From assembly GCF_023008245.1 (NCBI RefSeq), contig NZ_CP090145.1, forward strand, positions 2,790,001-2,854,000: a DNA stretch of 64,000 bases, in the 5' to 3' direction. The notes under the pieces are model-generated. The model searched no databases. It had not been told where the DNA came from and saw only the letters and a program-made list of their open reading frames with translations. The first letter of the stretch is position 1. The number at the start of each line of letters is the position of its first letter. A program made the position numbers and the translations under genes. Source of the DNA: Flavobacterium sediminilitoris (GTDB lineage Bacteria > Bacteroidota > Bacteroidia > Flavobacteriales > Flavobacteriaceae). Positions 51,621 to 59,813 of the stretch are shown one piece after another.

Positions 51621-54590
51621 ATGACCAACCAAAACCCAGAACAAATAGCACGTGATACCATTGACAAACAATTAGTTGCTTGTGGATGGATTATACAAGA
51701 TAAAAATAAATTTAATCTTGCGGCGGGTTTAGGGATTGCTATAAAGGAATACCAAACAGATATTGGTCCTGCCGATTATGTTTTATTTGTAGATAAAAAG
51801 CCTGTGGGAATTATTGAAGCCAAGCGTGCAGAGCTAGGTGGTATCTTAACCGCAGCAGAAGACCAAGCGGAAGGTTATGCCAAAGCAAAATTACGTTTAC
51901 TCGATAATAAACCTTTGCCTTTTGTCTATTTAAGCAATGGAGAAATTGTAAAGTTTACCGATTATAGAGACCCAAAACCACGAGCAAGAAACTTGTTTAC
52001 ATTTCACAGACCAGAAACTTTAGTGCAATGGATTGGACAAGAAAAATCCTTACGTGCTCGTTTACAAGATTTACCAGCATTGCCAGTAGAAGGTTTGCGG
52101 GATTGCCAAGTAACTGCTATTACCAATTTAGACATTTCTTTTAAAGACCAACGCCCAAAAGCCTTAATACAAATGGCAACAGGTTCTGGAAAGACTTTTA
52201 CAGCCATTACCTTTATTTATCGATTGCTAAAATATGCCAAAGCCAAACGTATTTTATTTTTAGTAGATACCAAAAACTTAGGAGAACAAGCCGAAAGTGA
52301 GTTCCGAGCTTTTACGGCTAATGAAGACAATAGATTATTCACCGAATTGTATGGGGTTACGCGATTAAACAGTTCGTTTATCCCTAATGATTCGCAAGTC
52401 TATATCAGCACCATTCAACGCATGTATTCTATTTTAAAAGATACAGAACTAGACGAAAGTGCCGAAGAAGAAAATCCTAATGAATCTCGTTTTATTCCAA
52501 AAGAACCCGTTCCTGTTGGGTACAATGAAAAAGTGCCAATTGAGTTTTTTGACTTTGTAGTCATTGACGAATGCCATAGAAGTATTTACAACCTTTGGAA
52601 ACAAGTGTTGGATTATTTTGATGTGTTCCAAATTGGGTTAACCGCTACACCAGACAATAGAACCTTTGGTTATTTCAATCAAAATTTGGTGTCTGATTAT
52701 GGCTATGAAAAAGCCGTTATTGATGGGGTTTTAGTGCCTTATAATGTATTCACCATTGAAACCGAAATTACCAAAAACGGAGCTAGTATTTTAAAAGAGT
52801 TTAGTCCTCTTATCGACAAGCGTTCCCGACAAACCCGTAAAAAGTTTTGGGAAGCCTTGGATGAAGATGAAGTATATAGTGGCAAACAATTAGATAAAGA
52901 CATTGTGAACCCAAGTACGATAAGAACCATTATAAAAGCAACAAAAGACAATTTGCCAGCCATGTTTCCTGACCGATACCCTGTAGAGACAGGTTGCGAC
53001 CTGTCTGCTGTAGAAAAAGGTTGCGACCTGTCTGCTGTAGAAAAAGGTTGCGACCTGTCTGCTGTAGAAAAAGGTTGCGACCTGTCTGCTGTAGAAAAAG
53101 GTTGCGACCTGTCTGCTGTAGAAAAAGGTTGCGACCTGTCTGCTGTAGAAAAAGATTGCGACCTGTCTGCCTTTGAAGTACCAAAAATGTTGATATTTGC
53201 CAAAACCGACAGTCATGCAGAAGACATTATCGACATTGTACGAGAAGAATTTGGAGAAGAAAACAAGTTTTGTAAAAAGATAACCTATCGTTCAGAAGAA
53301 GACCCCAAAAGCGTCTTGCAACAGTTTCGAAACGAGTATTACCCACGTATTGCCGTTACGGTAGATATGATTGCCACAGGAACCGACATTAGACCTTTAG
53401 AAGTGTTGTTGTTTATGCGTGATGTGAAAAGCAGAAGTTATTACGAACAAATGAAAGGTCGTGGCACGCGTACTTGTTCTATTGAGGAATTGAAAGCCAA
53501 AGGTACACCTACAGCCAAGTTTAGCAAAGATCATTTTGTAATTATCGATGCTATTGGTGTGGAGCAATCGCAAAAAACAGATAGCCGACCTCTAGAAAAA
53601 GCACCAGGCATTTCTTTAAAAGATGTAATTACGAGTGTAGCGATGGGTAATACTTCCGAAGAAATGATGAGTACGCTTGCCAATCGCTTAATTCGTTTGG
53701 AAAAACAATTGCAAGACAAACATAAAAAGGAATTTACCGAAAAAGCCAATGGTTTAAGCATTAACCAAGTGGTACAAAAACTACTAAATGCGCACGACCC
53801 AGATACAATTGAAAGTCAGAAGTGGAAAGTCAAAAGCGAAATGAGAGGAATGCCTCCAGCTGACATAGAAGCTGCCATTGAAAAAGCCAATCAACAATTG
53901 ATAGACGATGCCGTAGCGGTTTTTAACAGTCCTGATTTACGTAATTTTATTATTGACATTCGTAAAAAGCTAGACCAAATTATTGATGTCGTCAATATAG
54001 ATACCATTACCAATATAGGTTGGGTAAAAGACCAAGAAGTAACCAGCAAAGCATTGATTGAAGACTTTAAAACGTGGATTGAAACCAACAAAGACGAAAT
54101 AACCGCTTTGCAAATCTTTTATGCCCAAGAGTTCAGACACCGCACTTTTACCTATACCATGATAAAGGAACTGTGCGAAAAACTAAAAACTGAAAAACCT
54201 TTATTAGCTCCTGTGAGTGTTTGGAAAGCCTACGAACAATTAGAAAAAACCAATGGCTCTGCTAAAAACGAGTTAATCGCTTTAGTATCTTTGATACGAA
54301 GAGTGGTGGGTATGGATAGTACGTTGACCAGTTATGACAAAACGGTAGATGCTAATTTTAAAAAATGGATTTTTGAAAAAAATGCAGGAAAACACAATGC
54401 CTTTACCGAAGACCAAATGCAATGGTTGCGCATGATGAAAGATTATGTAGCCAAAAGTTTTAGCATAGAAAAAGACGATTTTGATTTAAGCCCTTTTAAT
54501 GCAGAAGGTGGTTTGAGTAAAATGTGGGCGTTGTTTGGGGAAGAAACTGACTTGATTATTAATGAATTAAATAAAGTATTAGCAGCGTAA
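51621..54590 (+). CDS. hsdR: Type I restriction endonuclease subunit R
   Basis: Motor and nuclease subunit of a type I restriction system, 989 residues from the ATG at 51621 (an earlier in-frame start at 51570 is inside the leader). Order: PD-(D/E)XK nuclease with Asp52, Glu66 and Lys68 (GIIEAKRAE); helicase lobe 1 with Walker A ATGSGKT (Lys191) and DECH at 316-319; helicase lobe 2 (IATGTDIRP, YYEQMKGRGTR); EcoEI-type C-terminal domain that binds the methylase. Between the lobes, residues 458-520 are seven copies of a nine-residue repeat (GCDLSAVEK). Base use is more GC-rich than the inserted genes downstream. Confidence 0.95.
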   Translation: MTNQNPEQIARDTIDKQLVACGWIIQDKNKFNLAAGLGIAIKEYQTDIGPADYVLFVDKKPVGIIEAKRAELGGILTAAEDQAEGYAKAKLRLLDNKPLPFVYLSNGEIVKFTDYRDPKPRARNLFTFHRPETLVQWIGQEKSLRARLQDLPALPVEGLRDCQVTAITNLDISFKDQRPKALIQMATGSGKTFTAITFIYRLLKYAKAKRILFLVDTKNLGEQAESEFRAFTANEDNRLFTELYGVTRLNSSFIPNDSQVYISTIQRMYSILKDTELDESAEEENPNESRFIPKEPVPVGYNEKVPIEFFDFVVIDECHRSIYNLWKQVLDYFDVFQIGLTATPDNRTFGYFNQNLVSDYGYEKAVIDGVLVPYNVFTIETEITKNGASILKEFSPLIDKRSRQTRKKFWEALDEDEVYSGKQLDKDIVNPSTIRTIIKATKDNLPAMFPDRYPVETGCDLSAVEKGCDLSAVEKGCDLSAVEKGCDLSAVEKGCDLSAVEKGCDLSAVEKDCDLSAFEVPKMLIFAKTDSHAEDIIDIVREEFGEENKFCKKITYRSEEDPKSVLQQFRNEYYPRIAVTVDMIATGTDIRPLEVLLFMRDVKSRSYYEQMKGRGTRTCSIEELKAKGTPTAKFSKDHFVIIDAIGVEQSQKTDSRPLEKAPGISLKDVITSVAMGNTSEEMMSTLANRLIRLEKQLQDKHKKEFTEKANGLSINQVVQKLLNAHDPDTIESQKWKVKSEMRGMPPADIEAAIEKANQQLIDDAVAVFNSPDLRNFIIDIRKKLDQIIDVVNIDTITNIGWVKDQEVTSKALIEDFKTWIETNKDEITALQIFYAQEFRHRTFTYTMIKELCEKLKTEKPLLAPVSVWKAYEQLEKTNGSAKNELIALVSLIRRVVGMDSTLTSYDKTVDANFKKWIFEKNAGKHNAFTEDQMQWLRMMKDYVAKSFSIEKDDFDLSPFNAEGGLSKMWALFGEETDLIINELNKVLAA
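52992..53180 (+). repeat. Seven-copy 27-bp tandem repeat inside hsdR
   Basis: Units of 27 bp start at 52992, 53019, 53046, 53073, 53100, 53127 and 53154; the first six encode GCDLSAVEK and the last is diverged (DCDLSAFEV). The DNA unit contains GGTTGCGACCTGTCTGC; at the first copy AGACAGGT and ACCTGTCT form a perfect 8-bp stem with a TGCG loop. Because 27 is a multiple of three, copy-number change keeps the frame. Confidence 0.95.
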
Positions 54591-55147
54591 TGGCAGAAGG
54601 AATGAAAAACTCAATACCAATTCATGATATAACAGATCCTGATTTATTCCAACAAATTGTAGCTGAATATTTTCGTTGCTTAAAAAATGAAAAGCAAGAT
54701 TTTCATATCTCAGATATTGATGTAGATGATACAGGAATTGGCTGTGACAATGGTTGTGATATTTTAGTAGATTTTCATTTTGAAGATGCCATAGGAAAAC
54801 ACACACATAGATGGGTCGTTGAATGTAAATCTCAAAAAAGAGCTGTTGGTAATAAAGATATTAATACTAATAATTTATATTCGATATTAGATAGTAATAA
54901 AGCAAGTGGTTATTTGTTAGTATGCAAAAGTGATGCAAGTAGTCAATTAAAAAAACTATTAAAAGATAATGACAAATTAAAAGCAGTAATATGGAATGGT
55001 GCACAACTATGGAGAAAATTAATAGCTTCTGAATCACTACTAAAATCATTTTTCCCAAAATATTATAAAGAGAACTTTATAATAAATAATGCTAAAGTAG
55101 ATTTTGAAAATGCATTTGAACAATTTGAAAAACAAATAGAAGAATGA
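54590..55147 (+). CDS. PD-(D/E)XK (Mrr-like) restriction endonuclease domain protein
   Basis: A 185-residue protein with a nuclease core of the restriction-endonuclease-like fold: Asp57 (GCDILVDF), then Glu78-x-Lys80 in WVVECKSQKR, the D...ExK pattern, and a following helix with LLVCKSDASSQLKK. This resembles Mrr_cat-type domains without the usual winged helix. It starts within the hsdR stop codon (TAATG) and overlaps the next gene by 4 bp, so it is translated with them. It is far more AT-rich than hsdR. Target (foreign DNA or other) unknown. Confidence 0.75.
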   Translation: MAEGMKNSIPIHDITDPDLFQQIVAEYFRCLKNEKQDFHISDIDVDDTGIGCDNGCDILVDFHFEDAIGKHTHRWVVECKSQKRAVGNKDINTNNLYSILDSNKASGYLLVCKSDASSQLKKLLKDNDKLKAVIWNGAQLWRKLIASESLLKSFFPKYYKENFIINNAKVDFENAFEQFEKQIEE

Positions 55148-55602
55148 GAGTTTTTGTATCATATTCGTTTATAGATAAAGAATTATATCTATTAACACTC
55201 TTAGTGAGTAAACTAAGGGAGAAAGGAAATACTGTTCAATTATCTGATAATAATTATTTATCTAAAAATTACATTAATAATTCTGAATTATTTCTTGGAT
55301 TAATTACAAATCACAGTGACTCCATAAACAATGTATTTAACGAGTGGCAAATTGCTGAAAAGCTTGGCAAACAAAGAATTTTATTAGTAGAAGAAGGTGT
55401 AAATGTATATAGAAATGATATTGAATTTATAAGATTTAATAGAAATAATCCACAATTAGCCATTCAACAATTGTTCAAAGAAAACGAAGATAAACCTGTT
55501 AGAAAACCAAATGTAATAGAAGACATTGTAACTGCGGGTGCAGTAATAGCAGGTATTGCAGCTTTACTATCATTATTAGATAGTGGCAATAAGAAGAAGT
55601 AA
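55144..55602 (+). CDS. TIR-like protein with C-terminal hydrophobic helix
   Basis: A 152-residue protein whose first 110 residues look like a TIR domain: opening strand VFVSYSFIDKELY, middle ELFLGLITNHSD, and VFNEWQIAEKLGKQRILLV, in which Glu67 has the place of the catalytic glutamate of NAD-cleaving TIR domains. After a linker comes a hydrophobic helix (about 126-146, IVTAGAVIAGIAALLSLL) and a lysine-rich end, as in a membrane-anchored or pore-linked effector. Overlaps the nuclease gene by 4 bp and ends 1 bp before hsdS. TIR assignment is by pattern; strength moderate. Confidence 0.65.
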   Translation: MRVFVSYSFIDKELYLLTLLVSKLREKGNTVQLSDNNYLSKNYINNSELFLGLITNHSDSINNVFNEWQIAEKLGKQRILLVEEGVNVYRNDIEFIRFNRNNPQLAIQQLFKENEDKPVRKPNVIEDIVTAGAVIAGIAALLSLLDSGNKKK

Positions 55603-55603
55603 A

Positions 55604-56749
55604 ATGAAAAAAAACTGGCAAATAAAAACTCTAGACGAAGTTTGTAAAATTATTATGGGACAATCACCACCGAGTGACACTTATAATGAAAATGCAATAG
55701 GAATGCCTTTTTTTCAAGGTAAAGCAGAATTTACAGATTTATATCCAATAGCAAGAAAATATTGTAATAAACCTAAAAAAATTGCAGAACCTTTTGATAT
55801 TTTACTTTCTGTAAGAGCTCCTGTTGGAACTACAAATATTGCTAATCAACAATGTTGTATTGGAAGAGGATTAGCAGCTTTAAGATTTGAAAATTATAAA
55901 TATGGTTTTTACTTTTTAAGAAGTATTCAATATGAATTAGATAGTAAAGGAACTGGAACTACTTTTAGAGCTATATCTGGTGAAACTATTAGAGAAACTC
56001 TAATTCCTTATCCATGCATAGAAACCCAACAAGCCATAGTCTCCAAAATAGAAGAACTTTTTAGTGAGCTAGACAAAGGCATAGAAGATTTAAAAACCGC
56101 ACAACAGCAACTCAAAACCTATAGACAAAGTGTTTTGAAATGGGCTTTTGAAGGAAAGTTAACGAATGATAATGTTAAGGATGGTGAGTTGCCAAAGAGT
56201 TGGGAAATTATGAAATTTGGTGAAGTCGTAAATAATTATGACGGAAAAAGACGCCCACTTAGTAGAGATGTAAGAGCTAAAAGACAAGGAAAATTTAGAT
56301 ATTATGGAGCTACCGAAATTGTTGATTATATAGACGATTTCTTATTTGATGGTAAATACTTACTTATTGGAGAAGATGGAGCTAACTTAGTAAGTAAATC
56401 AAGACCACTTGCATTTTTAGTTGAAGGTAAATTTTGGGTTAATAATCATGCTCATATTGTCCAAACTAAAGAATTATTAAATATTGATTTTTTGTCATAT
56501 TATTTCAATTCATTAAATCTTGCAGAATATGTAACTGGAACTGCTCAGCCAAAATTAAATCAAGCTAACATGAATAAAATTCCTATTCCTATTCCTAAAA
56601 TAGAAGAGCAAAATGAAATAGTCCTAGAGCTAGAAAGACGTTTAAGTGTTGCCGATAAAATGGAGGAAAGCATTGCACATAGTTTGTTACAAGCAGAGTC
56701 GTTGAGACAGAGTATATTGAAAAAGGCTTTTAGTGGGGAGTTGGTTTAA
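55604..56749 (+). CDS. hsdS: Type I restriction-modification specificity subunit
   Basis: DNA-recognition subunit of the type I system, 381 residues from the ATG at 55604. Two target-recognition domains (about 1-150 and 200-335; starts at LDEVCKIIMGQSPPSDT and SWEIMKFGEVVNNYD) are each followed by a conserved helix: IVSKIEELFSELDKGIEDLK to LKWAFEGKLT, and IVLELERRLSVADKMEESIA to ILKKAFSGELV. It contacts HsdM through these helices. The start codon is 1 bp after the TIR gene stop, and 11 bp separate it from the DUF3644 gene. The recognition sequence cannot be predicted. Confidence 0.93.
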   Translation: MKKNWQIKTLDEVCKIIMGQSPPSDTYNENAIGMPFFQGKAEFTDLYPIARKYCNKPKKIAEPFDILLSVRAPVGTTNIANQQCCIGRGLAALRFENYKYGFYFLRSIQYELDSKGTGTTFRAISGETIRETLIPYPCIETQQAIVSKIEELFSELDKGIEDLKTAQQQLKTYRQSVLKWAFEGKLTNDNVKDGELPKSWEIMKFGEVVNNYDGKRRPLSRDVRAKRQGKFRYYGATEIVDYIDDFLFDGKYLLIGEDGANLVSKSRPLAFLVEGKFWVNNHAHIVQTKELLNIDFLSYYFNSLNLAEYVTGTAQPKLNQANMNKIPIPIPKIEEQNEIVLELERRLSVADKMEESIAHSLLQAESLRQSILKKAFSGELV

Positions 56750-56760
56750 AAAGATAAAAT

Positions 56761-57756
56761 ATGAGTGCTATAAAAGAAAGTCTATTAGAAAATTCAAAAT
56801 CAGCTATCATTGCTGGAATTGAAATTCATAATAAACCAATATTTAGTTACAGATATGAAATTACATCAATATTAATTATCAATGCATGGGAATTATTATT
56901 AAAAGCTTACATAGCCGAATATAACCCAGAAGTAAGAATTATAAAAAAAGATGGAACAACAAAACCTTTTGAAGAATGTTTGCATTTTGTTTCCTCTAAA
57001 ATAGGAAATAGTTTTAGAACCACTGAAGAAAACTTAAATAAAATCTATGAGTTTAGATGCAATGTCATACATTTCTATAAAGATAATTTAGATGCTGTGT
57101 TATATTCACTTTTGCACAAAAGTGTTTATTTCTACAATGATTTTTTGAAAAAATATTTTAATAATGATTTAGCCGAAGAAACCAACTTAATATTATTACC
57201 TATTGGATTTAAACCATTTGTTAGTCCAATAGATTTTTTAAATAAAGAATCAATATTAAATGAATCATCTTCTTCAGTTCAAAACTTCATTAAAAGTATA
57301 ATATATTCTACAGAAAAATTAAATAAAGAAGGAATTGAAGAGAGTATTTTAACTGGTTTTAATGTATCAGTGGTTAATGAAAATAGAGTGAAAAATGCTG
57401 ATATTATAGCAGCTATAACTAAAGATTCTTCAAAGGCATCAATATTTGTAAACAAAGTCATAGAAGGAAAATTATCTAATGATATAGATGCTCAAAAAAT
57501 TAGCATTGAAGAAGAAAGTTTATTTAAAACAATTTATACTTTAAAATATAATCAAGTTACGAATAAATGTAGGGAAATATATTCTGATTTTAAACAAGGC
57601 ACTAAATTTAATAAGATCATGAAATCAATAAAAGATAACCCTGATTTTCATAAAAAAAGATACTTAGATATTGTTAGCAAATCAGGTTCAGGTCAAGATT
57701 TTTATAGTAATAAAATTTTTGAAGAATTAAATAAAAATTATACTCTCAAATCATAA
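56761..57756 (+). CDS. DUF3644 / HEPN-like protein
   Basis: A 331-residue helical protein of the DUF3644 type, often found beside restriction-modification genes. The N-terminal region has ITSILIINAWELLLKAYIAE, and an Arg99-x4-His104 motif (FRCNVIHFY) matches the RX4-6H active site of HEPN ribonucleases. The C-terminal half is Lys/Asn-rich without known motif. A HEPN RNase working as an abortive effector when restriction is overcome is a reasonable inference. Located between hsdS and a GIY-YIG gene in the operon. Confidence 0.72.
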   Translation: MSAIKESLLENSKSAIIAGIEIHNKPIFSYRYEITSILIINAWELLLKAYIAEYNPEVRIIKKDGTTKPFEECLHFVSSKIGNSFRTTEENLNKIYEFRCNVIHFYKDNLDAVLYSLLHKSVYFYNDFLKKYFNNDLAEETNLILLPIGFKPFVSPIDFLNKESILNESSSSVQNFIKSIIYSTEKLNKEGIEESILTGFNVSVVNENRVKNADIIAAITKDSSKASIFVNKVIEGKLSNDIDAQKISIEEESLFKTIYTLKYNQVTNKCREIYSDFKQGTKFNKIMKSIKDNPDFHKKRYLDIVSKSGSGQDFYSNKIFEELNKNYTLKS

Positions 57757-57782
57757 TTTCTCTATAAAAATATATAAAATAA

Positions 57783-58283
57783 GTGGAATACATAATAGAA
57801 AAATACAATTTAAAACTCATTGATGCAGAAAACAACAGCTGTAAAACAGAGATATTTCCACATGAAGGACTAGCCTTTTTAAATGAAAGACGTAAGTTGT
57901 ATGTAGTTTATCATGCTAGTGAAATCTTCTATGTAGGTGAAGCTCACACTTCTATTAAAACACGATTTCAAAGAGGATACAATGCATACAACTATTATAA
58001 AAGAAATAATGATACTGCTCGCAATGGCTATAAAGGTTATAAATGGTTGAATAAAGAACATAATTCTCATAGAACCCTAGCAGTAAGTGTAGTAACATTT
58101 CCCGAAGAGTATGACTGTAATAGAGAAATGATTGAGGCTATTGAAGGAGAGTTAGTATATTTGATTAGAAATAAATTTGGCTATTGGCCTAATTTTCAGA
58201 ATGAAATACATTTTAGTAATTGTGAAGGAGCTTTGGAGATTGCTGAGGACATTTTGAATGAGATTTTTGGGGAGTTAGATTAA
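57783..58283 (+). CDS. GIY-YIG nuclease family protein
   Basis: A 166-residue single-domain protein. The GIY-YIG pair appears as YVVYHASEIFYVGEA (residues 39-53), followed by Arg61 (IKTRFQRG), a late acidic helix IEAIEGELVYLIRN (candidate catalytic Glu121 or Glu123) and FGYWPNFQNEI with the Asn. These are the expected order and spacing of the GIY-YIG nuclease core. It starts with GTG 26 bp after the DUF3644 gene. Probably cuts DNA; no extra DNA-binding domain seen. Confidence 0.7.
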   Translation: MEYIIEKYNLKLIDAENNSCKTEIFPHEGLAFLNERRKLYVVYHASEIFYVGEAHTSIKTRFQRGYNAYNYYKRNNDTARNGYKGYKWLNKEHNSHRTLAVSVVTFPEEYDCNREMIEAIEGELVYLIRNKFGYWPNFQNEIHFSNCEGALEIAEDILNEIFGELD

Positions 58284-58292
58284 ATAAAAAAT

Positions 58293-59813
58293 ATGAAATT
58301 TTACGTTAGAGCTTATCGTGAACAAATTAAGGAAGATCTACTTTATCCTTGTTTTATTTTAGTTAGTAATAATTGGGATGATTACGGTTTTAAGACAACT
58401 TTTCAGTTACAATATTATCATTCTAGGAATGAAAGATTTATAATTGAGGAAGTTAAGATTATGGATTTGAATTTAGAAGAGAAGGAAGGATTTACTTTAT
58501 TAAATAGTCCTTTTGAAAATTTGGAAGATAATTTTGCTTCATTAGGAACTGGAATTAAATATTATGAGCAATTAAAAAAATTAAAAAAAGAATATGAAAT
58601 TGATGTTTTAAAAGTTTTAGACTCTTTGAATGATCTTGCTTGTATGCCTGGTTTGTATGGGAATTTTGAAGATTCAAGTGCTCTAAAACATTCTCTTTTG
58701 AGAGAAAGGGAAGCTAAAACAGCTCTACAGCTTGGAAGTAGTATTATTAGTGGAGAAGGAAAAAAATATACCATTGAATTTACATTTACAACAACTTTAA
58801 AAGATGCTTTAAATCCCCATATTGTTAATTTTAAATTTGATAAGAGAAAAAAAATTCCATTAAGAACTTTTGCTATAATTGGAAAAAATGGAACAGGCAA
58901 AACCGTTTTTTTATCAAATTTAGCTAACTCTTTAAATTACTCAAGAACAAAAGACTTTACAAATACTTTTAATTCTAGAAAAAATATAAAACTAAAAGAA
59001 CATGAAATTGGTTATTTTAATAATCAAATTGGACCTCCTTTTGGAAAAATAATTGCTTTATCTTATAGCATGTTTGATACTTTTAGAAGACCAAAGCCAT
59101 CTAAAAGATTTTCTTATGTTTATTGTGGATTAAGAAATCAAAATGATGAAATAGATAAAATGGAATTATTTAAAAGACATATTGCATCTTTAAAAGTAAT
59201 TAATAATGATTATTTAAAAAGAGAAGCTTGGGTAAGCACATTGAGTAAATTTGTAAATCTTGAAGATTTAGGTTATGATTATGATAAATGGATATACACA
59301 ATTAAAAATATTGACGAGATTGAAAAATCAAATTCTATAAATTTAAGTTCTGGTCATAGTATCATTATTTATACTTTAACTGAATTGATTGCAAATATTT
59401 CAACAAATGCACTCATTCTATTTGATGAACCTGAAAATCATTTACATCCAAATGCTATTTCGAATTTAATTAATTCTATAAATGATTTAATGTCTGATTT
59501 TGATTCATTTGCTATAATTTCAACTCATTCCCCAATTGTAATTCAACAAATTCCTTCAAAAAATGTATATGTCTTTGAGAGAGATGAAAATATTTCATAT
59601 ACAAGACCACTAGACATTGAATCATTTGGTGAAAATTTAACAACAATCTCTGAGCATATTTTTGAAACTAATGAAATTAAAGATGGCTTTAAAACTGTGT
59701 TGAAAGACTTAACTAAAAAATATAGTCTAGAAGAAATTATTCAAATGTTTGATAATAAATTGAGTTTAAATGCTAAAATCTATTTAAGCAGTTTATTTAA
59801 TAAAAATCAATAA
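58293..59813 (+). CDS. AAA/ABC-type ATPase, Septu PtuA-like
   Basis: A 506-residue ATPase of the SMC/ABC-like defence type. Walker A is GKNGTGKT (197-204), the ABC signature is LSSGHS (around 351-356), Walker B is LILFDEPENHLHP (Asp378, Glu379), and the H-loop is STHSP. The N-terminal 180 residues lack a known domain. The HNH nuclease gene begins in its stop codon (TAATG). ATPase plus HNH protein in that order is the layout of Septu (PtuA/PtuB); assignment to Septu is by architecture, and other AAA-HNH pairs are possible. Confidence 0.78.
   Translation: MKFYVRAYREQIKEDLLYPCFILVSNNWDDYGFKTTFQLQYYHSRNERFIIEEVKIMDLNLEEKEGFTLLNSPFENLEDNFASLGTGIKYYEQLKKLKKEYEIDVLKVLDSLNDLACMPGLYGNFEDSSALKHSLLREREAKTALQLGSSIISGEGKKYTIEFTFTTTLKDALNPHIVNFKFDKRKKIPLRTFAIIGKNGTGKTVFLSNLANSLNYSRTKDFTNTFNSRKNIKLKEHEIGYFNNQIGPPFGKIIALSYSMFDTFRRPKPSKRFSYVYCGLRNQNDEIDKMELFKRHIASLKVINNDYLKREAWVSTLSKFVNLEDLGYDYDKWIYTIKNIDEIEKSNSINLSSGHSIIIYTLTELIANISTNALILFDEPENHLHPNAISNLINSINDLMSDFDSFAIISTHSPIVIQQIPSKNVYVFERDENISYTRPLDIESFGENLTTISEHIFETNEIKDGFKTVLKDLTKKYSLEEIIQMFDNKLSLNAKIYLSSLFNKNQ

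Noticed and set aside
52739..53216. Long open frames on the minus strand over the hsdR repeat (STADRSQPF-type and similar peptides)
   Set aside because: They exist because the 27-bp repeat is free of stops in several frames; the plus-strand hsdR frame runs through with helicase motifs on both sides.
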